Assembly (NCBI RefSeq): GCF_018812025.1
Contig: NC_063049.1
Span: 17,673,258-17,737,257, forward strand
Length of the DNA: 64,000 nt
From: Megalobrama amblycephala
Taxonomy: Eukaryota; Chordata; Actinopteri; Cypriniformes; Xenocyprididae
Direction: 5' to 3'
The notes under the pieces: generated by a model
Seen by the model: the letters and a program-made list of their open reading frames with translations, nothing else
Databases searched by the model: none
Told to the model about the DNA's origin: nothing
Position numbers and translations under genes: made by a program
Part shown: one piece after another, positions 21,245 through 33,248 of the stretch
Layout of the letters: the number at the start of each line of letters is the position of its first letter
How positions within the stretch are numbered: position 1 is the first letter of the stretch

Positions 21245-21407
21245 CATATCTAAACTTACACTACCGTTAAAAGGTTTTGGGTCAGTCGGTTTTTTTGTTT
21301 GTTTGTTTGGTTTTTAAAAAATAAATGAATTAGTACTGTAAAATTCTTGTTGTGAATTGGCCTTAATAGTATTAATTTTAGATTAATCGCATCTAACATA
21401 AAAGTTG

Positions 21408-21410
<3 letters not shown>
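21245..21410. repeat. Dispersed cyprinid repeat fragment
   Basis: CTACCGTTAAAAGGTTTTGG is the usual end of the repeat also seen at 11488 and 40966. Edges approximate. Confidence 0.5.

Positions 21411-21411
<1 letters not shown>

Positions 21412-21441
<30 letters not shown>
21412..21441. repeat. TA microsatellite
   Basis: Uninterrupted TA dinucleotides. Confidence 0.9.
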
Positions 21442-21446
<5 letters not shown>

Positions 21447-21449
21447 ACA

Positions 21450-22670
21450 GTTCATTCTGGTTCTCGAATCTGATTGGCTGATAGGTCTTTCCAGCCTTGT
21501 AATATTCTACCAGTATCGCCACGGGAACCGTTTCACCGTTTGAATCACTCCGATGTCAGCATTCTCATGGCAGACAAGCAAACCCACCATATTTTTATAG
21601 ATACTACTGTTATTTTGTAACAGAATGTTGTTTTAAGAGTTTTTATTTAGGCGAGAATGTAGTTGTTTAGACCTCAGATATGTGATTTATACCGTCAGCT
21701 TCATCAATTTGCCACTGGCTCTTGTGTAGATTCGTTTTCAGTATATCAATCTTTAGTCTTATTAATCTATTACTTGTTCCAGAGCTAATAGATTTGGCTT
21801 AAGGGCTATATTAAGTTTCATAACTTTATATTTACATTGAAATTAAATCCTGTACTAACTAGAGCACTGCTTTTGAATGTTTGACTGAACTGTTTGCTTG
21901 TGTTTATGTCCTATTTGACTTCTTATACTGTCTTATAATAGCTATTTTTGTTCATTTACATATTATTTTTGTAATAAATAATATTTATATAAATAACATG
22001 CCATATTTGTTGGTATTGAGAGAGTCTGTGATTTCAACTTCAGTGAAAGTTTCATTAATACGCCATTAGATGGCGGCAAAGACTGTCTTTATGAGTGAGT
22101 GAGTCAGTCAGTCAGTCAGTCACAAAGACTTTTAATTTGAAATGGACTGAAACAAGGAAACAAGGACATTGTTTTTACTTTAAACAACATCTTATGAGAT
22201 GCAACTGACAAATGCATTGACTATCGCTGTCATGGGAAATCCTCTTAAATGTTAAAAGGACAAAGACAAAGATATTGCTTTCCTCAGAGGACATTCAAAC
22301 TGATTTTGTGATTAAGAATATAAGACTGACCTGAAGAATATCAGCTAGATGCAGGTAATGCACTCACTTAGTCGATCTCTCTCTCATAATACTCTAGTTC
22401 TTCATTACTAGTTCTAAAGTGACATTTTAGCTCAACTGTTAAACTGTCAACTTGAGATTTGAATCTGTGGCGGAAGGAAGTATTTCCTCACAAAAGAGGG
22501 TTTTTAAAGACTCTCCGTTGTTGTTTCTTATTCATTTACACACTTGTGCTGTCAAACTGTTGTATAAATGCAATATCACACTCGTAGCCGTGCGATATGG
22601 CTGTATATCAGCACAGCTGTGATTACCTACGTATACAGCCATACCGCACGGCTACGAGTGTGATTATATA
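21450..22670. repeat. Composite dispersed repeat ending in a strong hairpin
   Basis: CAGTTCATTCTGGTTCTCGA then TCTGATTGGCTGATAGGTC and ACCAGTATCGCCACGGGAAC at the left, and the CACTCGTAGCCGTGCG palindrome at the right, look like parts of one cyprinid repeat. Boundaries and class are not certain. No coding content. Confidence 0.45.
22575..22664. repeat. 33-bp-arm hairpin
   Basis: The arm 22575-22607 (ATCACACTCGTAGCCGTGCG...) and the arm 22632-22664 pair at 32 of 33 positions around a 24-nt loop that itself contains CACAGCTGTG. Confidence 0.9.
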
Positions 22671-22690
22671 TATATATACACACACATATA

Positions 22691-24113
22691 CAGGTGGTGG
22701 TCATATAATTAGAATATCATCAAAAAGTTGATTTATTTCACTAATTCCATTCAAAAAGTGAAACTTGTATATTATATTCATTCATTACACACAGACTGAT
22801 ATATTTCAAATGTTTATTTCTTTTAATTTTGATGATTATAACTGACAACTAAGGAAAATCCCAAATTCAGTATCTCAGAAAATTAGAATATTACTTAAGA
22901 CCAATACAAAGAAAGGATTTTTAGAAATCTTGGCCAACTGAAAAGTATGAACATGAAAAGTATGAGCATGTACAGCACTCAGTACTTAGTTGGGGCTCCT
23001 TTTGCCTGAATTACTGCAGCAATGCGGTGCGGCATGGAGTCGATAAGTCTGTGGCACTGCTCAGGTGTTATGAGAGCCCAGGTTGCTCTGATAGTGGCCT
23101 TCAGCTCTTCTGCATTGTTGGGTCTGGCATATCGCATCTTCCTCTTCACAATACCCCATAGATTTTCTATGGGGTTAAGGTCAGGCGTTTTTTCTGGCCA
23201 GTTAAGAACAGGGATACCATGGTCCTTAAACCAGGTACTGGTAGCTTTGGCACTGTGTGCAGGTGCCAAGTCCTTTTGGAAAATGAAATCTGCATCTCCA
23301 TAAAGTTGGCCAGCAGCAGGAAGCATGAAGTGCTCTAAAACTTCCTGGTATACTGCTGCGTTGACCTTGGACCTCAGAAAACACAGTGGACCAACACCAG
23401 CGGATGACATGGCACCCCAAACCATCACTGACTGTGGAAACTTTACACTGGACCTCAAGCAACGTGGATTGTGTGCCTCTCCTCTCTTCCTCCAGACTCT
23501 GGGACCCTGATTTCCAAAAGAAATGCAAAATTTACTTTCATCAGAGAACATAACTTTGGACCACTCAGCAGCAGTCCAGTCCTTTTTGTCTTTAGCCCAG
23601 GCGAGACGCTTCTGACGCTGTCTGTTGTTCAAGAGTGGCTTGACACAAGGAATGTAACAGATGAAATCCATGTCTTGCATACGTCTGTGCGTAGTGGTTC
23701 TTGAAGCACTGACTCCAGCTGCAGTCCACTCTTTGTGAATCTCCCCCACATTTTTGAATGGGTTTTGTTTCACAATCCTCTCCAGGGTGTGGTTATCCCT
23801 ATTGCTTGTACACTTTTTTCTACCACATCTTTTCCTTCCCTTTGCCTCTCTATTAATGTACTTGTACACAGAGCTCTGTGAACAGCCAGCCTCTTTTGCA
23901 ATGACCTTTTGTGTCTTGCCCTCCTTGTGCAAGGTATCAGTGGTCATCTTTTGGACAACTGTCAAGTCAGCAGTCTTCCCCATGATTGTGTAGCCTACAG
24001 AACTAGACTGAGAGACCATTTAAATGCATTTGCAGGTGTTTTGAGTTAATTAGCTGATTAGAGTGTGGCACCAGGTGTCTTCAATATTGAACCTTTTATG
24101 ACCAGCACCTGTA
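22691..24113 (-). mobile_element. Tc1-like transposon with intact transposase
   Basis: The left end ACAGGTGGTGGTCATATAAT and right end TTTATGACCAGCACCTGTAT are inverted, with TA on each side. The left end carries the longer family terminal repeat (to about 22890). The right end pairs for only about 17 bp. It lies between gpr45 and its candidate upstream exons. Confidence 0.9.
22979..24019 (-). CDS. Tc1/mariner DD34E transposase, apparently intact
   Basis: Cuts and pastes its own element at TA sites. The frame of 346 codons is uninterrupted. The conventional start is the internal Met13 (MGKTADLTVVQ), giving 334 residues. An N-terminal paired-type helix-turn-helix region (KEAGCSQSSVYKYI) is followed by a basic GRKRCGRKK motif. 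The catalytic core is VMFSDESKF for the first Asp, IFQKDLAPAH for the second, and PDLNPIENLWG for the Glu, with 34 residues between second Asp and Glu. Related to the dead copy at 6300-7270. Whether it is active in the animal cannot be told from sequence alone. Confidence 0.93.
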   Translation of the reverse strand: MVSQSSSVGYTIMGKTADLTVVQKMTTDTLHKEGKTQKVIAKEAGCSQSSVYKYINREAKGRKRCGRKKCTSNRDNHTLERIVKQNPFKNVGEIHKEWTAAGVSASRTTTHRRMQDMDFICYIPCVKPLLNNRQRQKRLAWAKDKKDWTAAEWSKVMFSDESKFCISFGNQGPRVWRKRGEAHNPRCLRSSVKFPQSVMVWGAMSSAGVGPLCFLRSKVNAAVYQEVLEHFMLPAAGQLYGDADFIFQKDLAPAHSAKATSTWFKDHGIPVLNWPEKTPDLNPIENLWGIVKRKMRYARPNNAEELKATIRATWALITPEQCHRLIDSMPHRIAAVIQAKGAPTKY

Positions 24114-24185
24114 TACACACGCTTTATATATGTACAAACTTTAATGCGATTAATTGATTTGACAGCAGTAAAATTAATACTTTTA

Positions 24186-24876
24186 AGACCCATTTACACC
24201 AAGAATGATAATTATAAATATAACTATATAACATATAATATAATATAATATAATATAATATAATATAATATAATATAATATAATATAATATAATATAATA
24301 TAACAATGCTGTAACTTGGTTGTGTGGAGATAACAAATGATGAACATAAAGCGTAACAGTCTTTAATAATCCAAAGAGTAGCAACACAACTTACATTGAG
24401 ACATACATCTTATGCCAACATATACGAGACCTGACACTGAACAGAGGAAAGACAGGAACTTAAATACACAGATAATTAACTCAAATGACAAACAGCTGTG
24501 ATGATTGGGATTAGTGTCCATGGTGACCAATTGTGGTGGGAAACTAGAACAAAGGAAACATGCGACTAAAGAAAACAAACCGAAAGTCCATGATAGCTAA
24601 GGCAAACTTGAACATGATTGTGACAAATGTACAGTAAAATTCGTTTTTTTTTAGTGTGCGCTTCTTTAAATGATGGAGTTCTTTAAAGTCTTTGAATTCT
24701 ATTTGGCTCTCAATGTTTTCATCGTTCCTCAGCTGGAAAAACAGTGATTCCAATGATACAGTTCCTCTGTTTTGTTATCGTTATAGCTGTGGTGTGGACT
24801 ATTCTTACAGAATTAGAACAATTATTAAAACTTTATAGTTAATGTTATAGTTATCATCCTTGGTGTGAACGGCCCT
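24186..24876. mobile_element. TIR element, AGGCCCGTT family, copy 2
   Basis: AGACCCATTTACACCAAGAA at the left and CTTGGTGTGAACGGCCCT at the right are inverted and match the element at 2572-3248, including TTATAGCTGTGGTGTG near the right end. A TAATA pentanucleotide run is embedded. Confidence 0.7.
24230..24302. repeat. TAATA pentanucleotide microsatellite
   Basis: About 14 head-to-tail ATAAT units. Confidence 0.9.
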
Positions 24877-24884
24877 TTGTTCAG

Positions 24885-25225
24885 CAAGGACACATTAAAT
24901 TAATCAAAAGTGAGAGTAAAGACATTTTGTAATAATGTTACAAAAGATTTCTACTTCAAATAAAAGCTGTTCTTTTGAACTTTCTACCCCTCAAAAAATC
25001 CTGCAAAAAATGCAGAATGGTTTCCTCAAAAACAAAGCTGAAAATTGAGCTTTGCCATCACAGGAAATAAATTACATATCAAAATAGATTAGAAAACAGT
25101 CATTTTAAATTGTAATAAAATTTCACAACATTACTATTTTTGACCAAATACATGCAGTCTTGTTAAGACTTCTTTCAAAAACATTTTAAAAATCTTACCG
25201 ACCACAAACTTTTGCACAGGTCTTA
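24885..25225. repeat. Dispersed cyprinid repeat copy
   Basis: AATCAAAAGTGAGAGTAAAG, TGAGCTTTGCCATCACAGGA and TTGACCAAATACATGCAGTC follow in the order of the repeat also present at 11488 and, inverted, 40966. Confidence 0.65.
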
Positions 25226-25516
25226 GGATTTTGAAAAACTGAAAAGCTTGTAGCTAAAATATTACAGATGAACTTTCAATATATGGACTAAAGATGTTTC
25301 AAAATTGATAACTGCATAATCAATAAAACACATTTACCCACGTATAGGCATATTCAATGGTATGCCTCAGATATAGTCAAAACAATTTTGTAATAATTAC
25401 TTTTTTTGCATGAACATCCATAGAGCAATCTGTGTGCAGCACAATATGAGCAATATTGTGAACATATACAGACCACAATCATCATGTTTACAGATGAAAG
25501 AGGGAATGATGCTCAC

Positions 25517-25665
25517 TCAGAGGATGCTGCTGTTGCCATGGTTACTCTGGGTTGTTCTTTGTGAAGGATAGTGCAGATATAAAGGGGGATGTAAATTCCA
25601 AGTATTCATCATACATCGCATGTCATCCTCTGACACCTCCATTGTCTTAGAAAAGACCAGAATAC
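25517..25665 (-). other. Candidate untranslated exon of gpr45
   Basis: On the minus strand GTGTTTTACAG gives an acceptor before 25665 and CTCTGA/GTGAGC a donor after 25517. The 149-nt interval contains a small ORF (MEVSEDDMRC..., 41 codons) ending near the donor. It matches no protein I know and no repeat I recognise. Its position upstream of the gpr45 acceptor at 21200 suggests a 5' leader exon, but it could belong to another transcript. Confidence 0.35.
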
Positions 25666-25746
25666 CTGTAAAACACATAGTTACACACGGTTCATGAAAT
25701 ATATTTTCTACTCTATGTTGTATTTATCAAATTGAGAGGGACTTAA

Positions 25747-26681
25747 AGGTGCCCTAGAATTGAAAATTGAATTTATCTTGGCATAGTTAAATAACAAGAG
25801 CTCAGTACATGGAAATGACATACAGTGAGCCTCAAACACCATTGTTTCCTCTTTCTTGTGTAAATCTCATTTGTTTAAAAGACCTCCGAAAAACAGGTGA
25901 ATCTCAACATATCATTGACTGTTATCATTAATATGTACGCCTCCAATATTTACATATGCCAGCTCATGTTCAAGGCATTAGACAAGGGCAGGCAGTATTA
26001 ACGTCTGGATCTGTGAACAGCTGAATCATCAGACTAGGTAAGCAAGCAAGAACAATAGCGAAAAATGGCAGATGGAGCAATAATAACTGACATGATCCAT
26101 GATATCATGATATTTTTAGTGATATTTGGAAATTGTCTTTCTAAATGTTTCGTTAGCATGTTGCTAATGTACTGTTAAATGTGGTTAAAGTTACAATCGT
26201 TTATTACTGTATTCACAGAGACAAGACTGTCGTTATTTTCATTTTTTTAACCACTTGCAGTCTGTATAATTCATAAAACACAATTTCATTCTTTATAAAT
26301 CTCTCCAACAGTGTGTAATGTTAGCTTTAGCCACGGAGCACTATCAAACTCATTCAGAATCAAATGTAAACATCCAAATAAATACCATACTTACGCGATT
26401 AGACATGCTGCATGACGAGCACTTTGTAAAAATCCATTTTGAGGGTTATATTAGCTGTATGAATGTTTATGCTGTTTAAGGCAAGCGCGAGCTCCGGGGG
26501 CGGGGAGCACGAGAATTTAAAGGGGCAGCAGCCTGAATCGGCGCATATTTAATGATGCCCCAAAATAGGCAGTTAAAAAAATGAATTAAAAAAAAAAAAT
26601 CTATGGGGAAACTTCACAGACACATTCAGGGGACACCTTAGACTTACATTACATCTTTTAAAAAGACGTTCTACGGCACCT
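25747..26681. mobile_element. TTAA-flanked MITE, AGGTGCCCTAGAA family
   Basis: TTAA at 25743-25746 and 26682-26685. The ends AGGTGCCCTAGAA and TTCTACGGCACCT are inverted. The interior holds a GC-rich patch (26480-26550) and no transposase. Confidence 0.8.
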
Positions 26682-26689
26682 TTAAAATA

Positions 26690-28020
26690 TATTTGGATTT
26701 TTCTCATTCGGGTCTATAAATGTTGGTGATAATCTATTTAAAAACTCCCATGTAATTCACAGTATATAGAGTCAATACAATACAATCCCTTGGGGATTAT
26801 CAGCATACACTGTTAAAGATTTTTGGGTATACAGTGTAGATACAAACACAGATAATGGGTGAGATATGGTGGACAGAAGCATACGAATTAAGTAATAGAA
26901 ATATGCAGAATGATATATAGAAAGAAATACACCATATGTAAAAATATAAATATATAATAATGTAAAAGTGGAATAACAATGGATCCAGAATAAATATACT
27001 ATGACATATGCGTACAATTAAACAAGTTCTGTACTATGAGTATGGCACATGTTGCTGACACCTGTCGTTTCAACCTGGTAAGATGTTTAGCAGCAAAGAG
27101 GAAACTGATCTGGATCCATCTGTCTCAAGTCTTGGTCATGCTCTTTCTCAGACATAAACCCAGGTGTCCATAGCAGTTGTCACCCATTAACTAGCCATTA
27201 ATTGACCAATATTGCTTTTCTGACCAGTGCTGTTAATTAATAATTGTATGCTATCTTAAAGTGTCCAAGTGCCGATATATAGAATTTTTTTATTGTCTTA
27301 TTTCTGTTTTTCTTTACATATTGATACATATAGTAATAATTATCATATTAACAATATAATATAATTATTTGTCTAACTGCTTAGTTGCAAAGATGGTTGA
27401 TGGCCCTAAAATTGTTGTTTTTATTCATTGCACACAATTACCATTATTCAATCTTGGCACAATATATATTGTTATATGCTATACAGTCTGTAGGCTATAA
27501 CATTGTTATAACACATTTCATTTAAGCACGAATGCATATGCATACAAAAATGAACCAAGCTGTTTCCTATTCAACACACAGCAGCGTTAATGTTGATTTT
27601 GGGTGCTATTTTTTAAAGACCCACCAGATGGAATTCATCGGTGCAGATGAATCAGTCAAAAAAACTACAGGTTTTCAAAATTCTTTATAAAGCAGAACAC
27701 TGAAATGGATCTGTGCTTAGCCATGGAAGCTGACTGAGGCACCTTCATAATTATTTACAAATCCACAAAACATTTATAACTAAATGTTTTCTAACTGCAG
27801 TTTATAAATCACACGATAGGAAACAAAGCATATTAGAATTTAGTTATGCTGAAAATGTCTAAGCGTGATATCATGCACGACAACTGTTATCACTATCGCA
27901 CCCTTGTGATTTATGCATTGATCACACGATACATGTCACTGATGCAACGTTTCAGCTCTCACGTGCGCTGGCGCGCTTAGCAGATGTGATGTGATTTACA
28001 CAGTGAGATTGTGTGGTGAT
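26690..28020. other. Gene-poor AT-rich stretch
   Basis: No exon or named repeat seen. Synteny would allow MRPS9 somewhere between gpr45 and pou3f3, but none of its exons is recognisable here. Confidence 0.45.
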
Positions 28021-28025
28021 TTTAC

Positions 28026-28380
28026 CTCTTTATAAACTGAAGTCCGTGTGTTGGGCGGAGAGCCGTGTCAATCCAAAACAGTTGAAGGACAAGGTGTTGT
28101 AGAGGCTGCCCGTTGTAGTTTGATTTCAGTCAGAGGATTGCCATTGTTTCCACTGATGCGATTTCTTGCTGCATGAAACACATCCGTCGGGGTGTGGAGC
28201 TCTGGAGGTGTGACAACGGCGATCAATCACAGGCAGCTGTAGTATGAGCTTCATCCTCGAGGATTTCAGAGGTACACGGATGACAAACTGCATCAGGAGG
28301 TCATTGACGTAGGCTACTCTCATAAAAATAAAGCTCAGTTCAGCCAAAGACCCGCGGCCTCTTGTTATCAAGAATGTTTT
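28026..28380 (-). other. Candidate first exon / promoter region of gpr45
   Basis: A GC-richer, CpG-containing block in AT-rich surroundings. On the minus strand it ends TTATAAAGAG/GTAAAA, a usable donor, followed downstream by the candidate exon at 25517-25665. Transcription start unknown. The 81-codon frame inside shows no recognisable domain. Confidence 0.3.
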
Positions 28381-28820
28381 GGCTGCGTATAGGGCTTTTG
28401 AGTTTGTCTAAAGCTACTGTATGATACACTGGAGATTAATAACGTTTTTGATGTTACATTGCAGGTTCTGTGTATGGATTTCTGTGTCCTTTAAAGTACT
28501 AGAAATGAGCTGCACAAACGTTCTCTTGTGGCATCAACCTGATTCTATTGGGAACGTTTATTTTTAAGAGTAAAATAGCTACATGAGATCAAAGCTGGAC
28601 TGCAAGCTTTTGTTGTAGACAGCAGACAACATGTCCTTGAAATTTGTTCATTCATCATGCTTATTTTTTGTTCATCTGTAGCTATTTTCCTTTCACACCC
28701 ACACACTCACACTTGTAATTAGCTAAATGGGGACATACCATACTTTTATTGCTTTTATATTTAGCTAAATAAGTAGCATATATAAAATAAATATAAATAA
28801 TAGGCTACATTTATAGTTAA

Positions 28821-29837
28821 AGGTGCAATATGTAAGAATTTTTAAAATATCCAAAAAACACTAGGCCAGTGTTATATATTTTGTTCACTTGAGTACTTAC
28901 AATATCCAAATGTTTCCAACTATTTGTAAATCGTGAGAAAATTGCAATTTTAACCTAGGCTCCGGGACGTGTGAGGAGTCGCCTGTCAATTGCGTCATAC
29001 CCGCGTTACCCTCGGTTTCCTGTTTTATTTTGTAGAAATTATGGAAACACCAAAGACGCTTTAATATTTACATGTTTTAATAGGCAAGGGGACAACTGTT
29101 TTGATATATTTATAGACAAAAAACAAATTATTGTTATATAGCTCAACACGTTTAGTCTTATTGTTTAAATCGAATTTTCTTGATTTTTTGCGATTACTTT
29201 ACCATGCCTCAGAGAAAAACACTATTTTGTGAAGTAGCTAACATAGCATAATCAGATGCAGCTTTATTTTTAGTAACAGTAATACAGTATTTTCTCCATC
29301 ATACAATAAATTTTAAAATTAATTGCATGCCATTTATCAACACAAGCCATCCAGTATTTAATATATTCTAAAATCAATCTATCTTACTGCAGTGTGCAAC
29401 AGTGTCTCACAGCAGCCGTCGAGCGAACGCACAGAGTAACGTTATATCATTTTCAACACACTCAAATGTATCTAATATGATAAACAGAGCTGTGTTACCT
29501 CATACTCATGATCGGAAAAGCAGAAGCAGCGCCGGCGACTGTGACATAATAAAAGTTCTGCTGCTCGTGAGGCGTGTCGCACAATCGCTCCAATGGCCTC
29601 GTTCAGCTCCAACAACACTCGGTCCTGCTCTGCTACATTCTACAGTAACGTTAATAATCGCATCCATGAACATGATTTCTTCCCGAGTCCTATCCCTATT
29701 CTTTTGCACCATCCGTTGAGGTGAAGACCACATTTTCCAAGATTCCGCACTCAAACTTGGTGTCATCAAGCTACGCCTTTGTTTTGAATAGGCCTCTAGC
29801 GACCTATAGTGGACAGAAAATTTTACATAGTGCATAT
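28821..29837. mobile_element. TTAA-flanked MITE, inverted relative of 19282-19919
   Basis: TTAA at 28817-28820 and 29838-29841. The left end AGGTGCAATATGTAAGAAT is intact and the right end has decayed to TGCATAT. It shares ACACTAGGCCAGTGTTATAT and GATCGGAAAAGCAGAAGCAG-type blocks with the other copy in reverse order, plus an extra AT-rich segment (about 29090-29400). ORFs inside are repeat-derived. Confidence 0.8.
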
Positions 29838-29864
29838 TTAATACAAATTTCACACACTAACATT

Positions 29865-29880
29865 CAAAAGTTTGGAGCCA

Positions 29881-29921
<41 letters not shown>

Positions 29922-30010
29922 ATTAATACTTTTATTCTGCAAGGACGCAATCAAAAGAAACATGTAAGGCATTTAAAGATTTCTATTTCAAACAACCTGG
30001 TTACATACAC
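29865..30010. repeat. Dispersed repeat fragment with long T run
   Basis: ATTCAAAAGTTTGGAGCCAG followed by a run of over 30 T (29886-29918), then TTTTATTCTGCAAGGACGC. Same family as 24885-25225. Confidence 0.6.
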
Positions 30011-31270
30011 ACAAGCAATCACACTTTAAGCATTTTAAGCTCTAGTGACACAATCATTTCACAATGATATTAATTCTATGATAAGGAACTTTTCTATATC
30101 CTTCTAGCACACATGTTGACATTATTTTTGCAGAAAAACAAACTGGTTGATTCATGAGAATTTCAAATGAGGAGGAGCACAAATGCTCTCATAAATCATT
30201 GTTGCCTTACATTTTGTTTTTTATATTTCATATTTAGACTTATATTTCAATATATTTAGAGGACATTTTCAAAAATTGTCAAACCTGTACACATGCACAC
30301 ATGCAGAGTATGATCATTTTTATGAAAAGGTAGTGAAATGTAGATGCCAATGACACAAATACACAAATCAAAATGTTTTATCATGCTGAATGTCTTGGAT
30401 GATGCAGGAGTGAAAGTGACATTGCTGTTGGCCTCTGAGATCTCAAGATGATTGTGTTGTGCCTGTCACCACGGTAACTTCTCCATCTCTGGCCTGTCAA
30501 TAACAGAACACTCTGTACTCAATAGACCGTCTCTCTCTCTCTCACTCTTTGATGCTCACTGAGACGTCACGTCACACATTCACAACAAGACCCACATGAG
30601 AATGACTCAGAAGCTCTCAAAAAACTCAAATACCTGTAGCCAAATGAAATTGCTCCTAGGAAATCATTCTCATTTATATAAAGTACTACTCAAATATAAA
30701 CTGAGATAAACATAACCTTCATCCTTGCTCTTAGCTGCTGTTGCCTATGTTCGAAACAGTTTAGTCACACTGTGTTAAAATATTCCTTTGCATGTTTAAA
30801 TTATTATGAATCTAAAAAGACCAATGTCTGTATAATTTGAGTAAAATGCTGCTACAACAATGCCTGTGAAATTAAATAGATTATTAGGGAATAATGTATC
30901 AATCACTTTCACTAATTGATTGTAATAAATGATGATGTGTTATGTACTATCAATACTATCAAGTTAAATTAGTCTAAGCCTAAACATATGAGCTGGAATA
31001 TGCTCTCAGAATAATAATATATGCAGTTCTTTGTCAGAACAGAAGATGGCAACATTGTCCAGCTGATAACTGTACAGTTTAAAAGCATCTCCATCTGTAT
31101 GGTGAAAAATGCATTATATTACACACAGATTACAAGCAAAGCATTATAATCTTTACTGAATTATCTGCATATCCTTAAATAGGCTACCCCTGTAAAGAAA
31201 GAATCTTGTCTAATATTAATAATAGCCTAGCTAATAGCCTATTGAAAACTGAAAAGAAATAATCTAGAGA
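30011..31270. other. Gene-poor stretch
   Basis: AT-rich. A somewhat more complex block lies at 30370-30600 (CTGCTGTTGGCCTCTGAGAT is absent as coding) but no exon can be supported. Confidence 0.35.
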
Positions 31271-31449
31271 TACACCGGCCAATAATCTGTAGCCGCAGTT
31301 TTTTCCTAAACCAAACTTTTTTCTTTTTTTTTTTTTTTGTAGTGCACCTCAGTCTCAGCTTTCAAATTCTGTCAATTTTATCACAAAATTCAATCTAAAA
31401 TTCTCTCTTCTCAAATTGTCTTAAATGAGACATGACAGATAGCTCAGTT

Positions 31450-32249
31450 CAGCGGCAAGTTATAGCACGAAAAACATGCATGAACATCAAGAGGTATGTT
31501 GAAAGATTGATCAGCCATTAGGGACAGTAGGTGGTACGTGTTAAAGTAACATCTACATGGATGGCAGGACCCAAGGTTTCCCAGCAGAACATTGCCCAAA
31601 GACATCACACTGTCTCTGCCGGCTTGCCATCTTCCCATAATGCATCCTGGTGCCATGTGTTCCCCAGGTAAGCGACGCACATGGTTCCATTGGTCCATTG
31701 ATGGTTACATCACTCCGTGGTCCAGTTCTGCTGCTCACGTGTCCACTGTTGGTGCTTTCAGCGGTGGACAGGGATCAGCATGGGACCTTGACTGGTCTGC
31801 AGCTATGCAGCCTCATGCGCAACAAACTGTGATGCACTGTGTGTTCTGACAATTTTCTGTCAGAACCAGCATTAACTTCTTGAGCAATTTGAGCTACAGT
31901 ATCTCATCTGTTGGATCGGACCACACGGACATCAACGAACCTTGGCCGCCCATGACCCTGTTGCTGGTTCACCATTGTTTGGACCACTTTTGATAGATAC
32001 TGACCACTGCAGACCGGGAACACCCCACAAGAGCTGCAGTTTTGGAGATGCTCTGACCCAGTCATATAGCCATCACAATTTGGCCCTTGTCAAACTCACT
32101 CAAATCCTTGCCCATTTTTCCTGTTTCTAACACATCAGCTTTGAGACTTGCTGCCTAATATATCCCATCCACTAACAGGTGCCGTGATGAAGAGATAATC
32201 AGTGTTATTCACCTGTCAGTGGTCATAATGTTATGCCTGATCGGTGTAT
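31450..32249 (-). pseudogene. Truncated Tc1 transposon, second subfamily
   Basis: The right end TAATGTTATGCCTGATCGGT is a classic Tc1 terminal repeat. Minus-strand frames give MGKDLSEFDKGQIVMA, LGQSISKTAALVGCSR and, shifted, RRLPGEHMAPGCIMGR and FNIPLDVH. The order is that of a Tc1 transposase with stops and frameshifts. The element is truncated before the last catalytic residues. Confidence 0.88.
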
Positions 32250-33240
32250 ATTACAACTTACCAAAATGGATCATGGTTCAAGTAATTGCTTAATCAGCAT
32301 TTCAACCACGGAAAGAAGTCAATAAAACAGCTTGTGAAAAATGTGCATTTTAACTTAACACTGCATTTACCTCTGGAAAGTTTCTTAGTTCTTTGGTTAG
32401 CTATACAAAAAAAACAAAAAAAAAACACCATGAGCTTATTTACTGTTAATTATATATGTATGCTAATAAATTTGTCATTAAGACAGTGTTGCATACAAAC
32501 ATTTCAGAAAGGTTTGGAGTGACATGAAGGTGAGTAAATGATTCAAATATTCATTTTGGGTGAGCTATCCTCTTGACATAAACATAAGTGTACATAAATA
32601 CAAGTCATTTTGAATGCTGAATTCAAAAAGTGATTTTTTTTATATATAGTGTGAGGTGTAATATACACCTCTGTGAATGTGAGGTGACTACAAAGGCACA
32701 CTTGTATAAATTGGCATCAAACCCAGTAGTCGCTACAGGGCACACACACATACACACATACCCTGTATCTGGTGCTGGCATATACAGGTATGCTGTTCAC
32801 GCAGAGTGACACTGGCACTACGAGAGCTCATCTCCCTGTCAATTACCTCTCAGATGTTTGCTCTAATGCCATCTCAACAGAGCTGCTCTAATCCGCCAAC
32901 CCGCACTCAAAAAGCGAATTTGAGGAACACAAGAATTTTCCTCCGTTTAAATGGATACAGGTGAAGAGATGCAGACACTGAATGATAGCTTTATGAATAA
33001 CCAAATGAGATGTCATTTTTAATGGCAATCAATGAATAGGGATACAATTAATTATGATGGGCTCTTATTCAGAGTAGACTGCTGAATACCGTTTTTCTCT
33101 AGTCTCTCACAAGGGTTTGTTTCTTTAAAGCATTTGTTCATGAATATACACAAAATACAGAAGAAAGAGGAGTTTAGCACTTTCAATAAATGAAGAAAGA
33201 TGCCAAATCACAGCGTGAGAACTGTGCTTTATTTATTTAT
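32250..33240. other. Intergenic, possible conserved block
   Basis: No gene. About 32780-32960 is less AT-rich and non-repetitive (GACACTGGCACTACGAGAGC), a weak candidate for a regulatory element. Confidence 0.25.
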
Positions 33241-33248
33241 TTAGAACC

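Noticed and set aside
29402..30029. Frames of 102-115 codons
   Set aside because: Located in the second MITE copy and a T-run containing repeat.
31592..32130. Plus-strand frames of 60-85 codons
   Set aside because: Antisense shadows of the decayed minus-strand Tc1 transposase.
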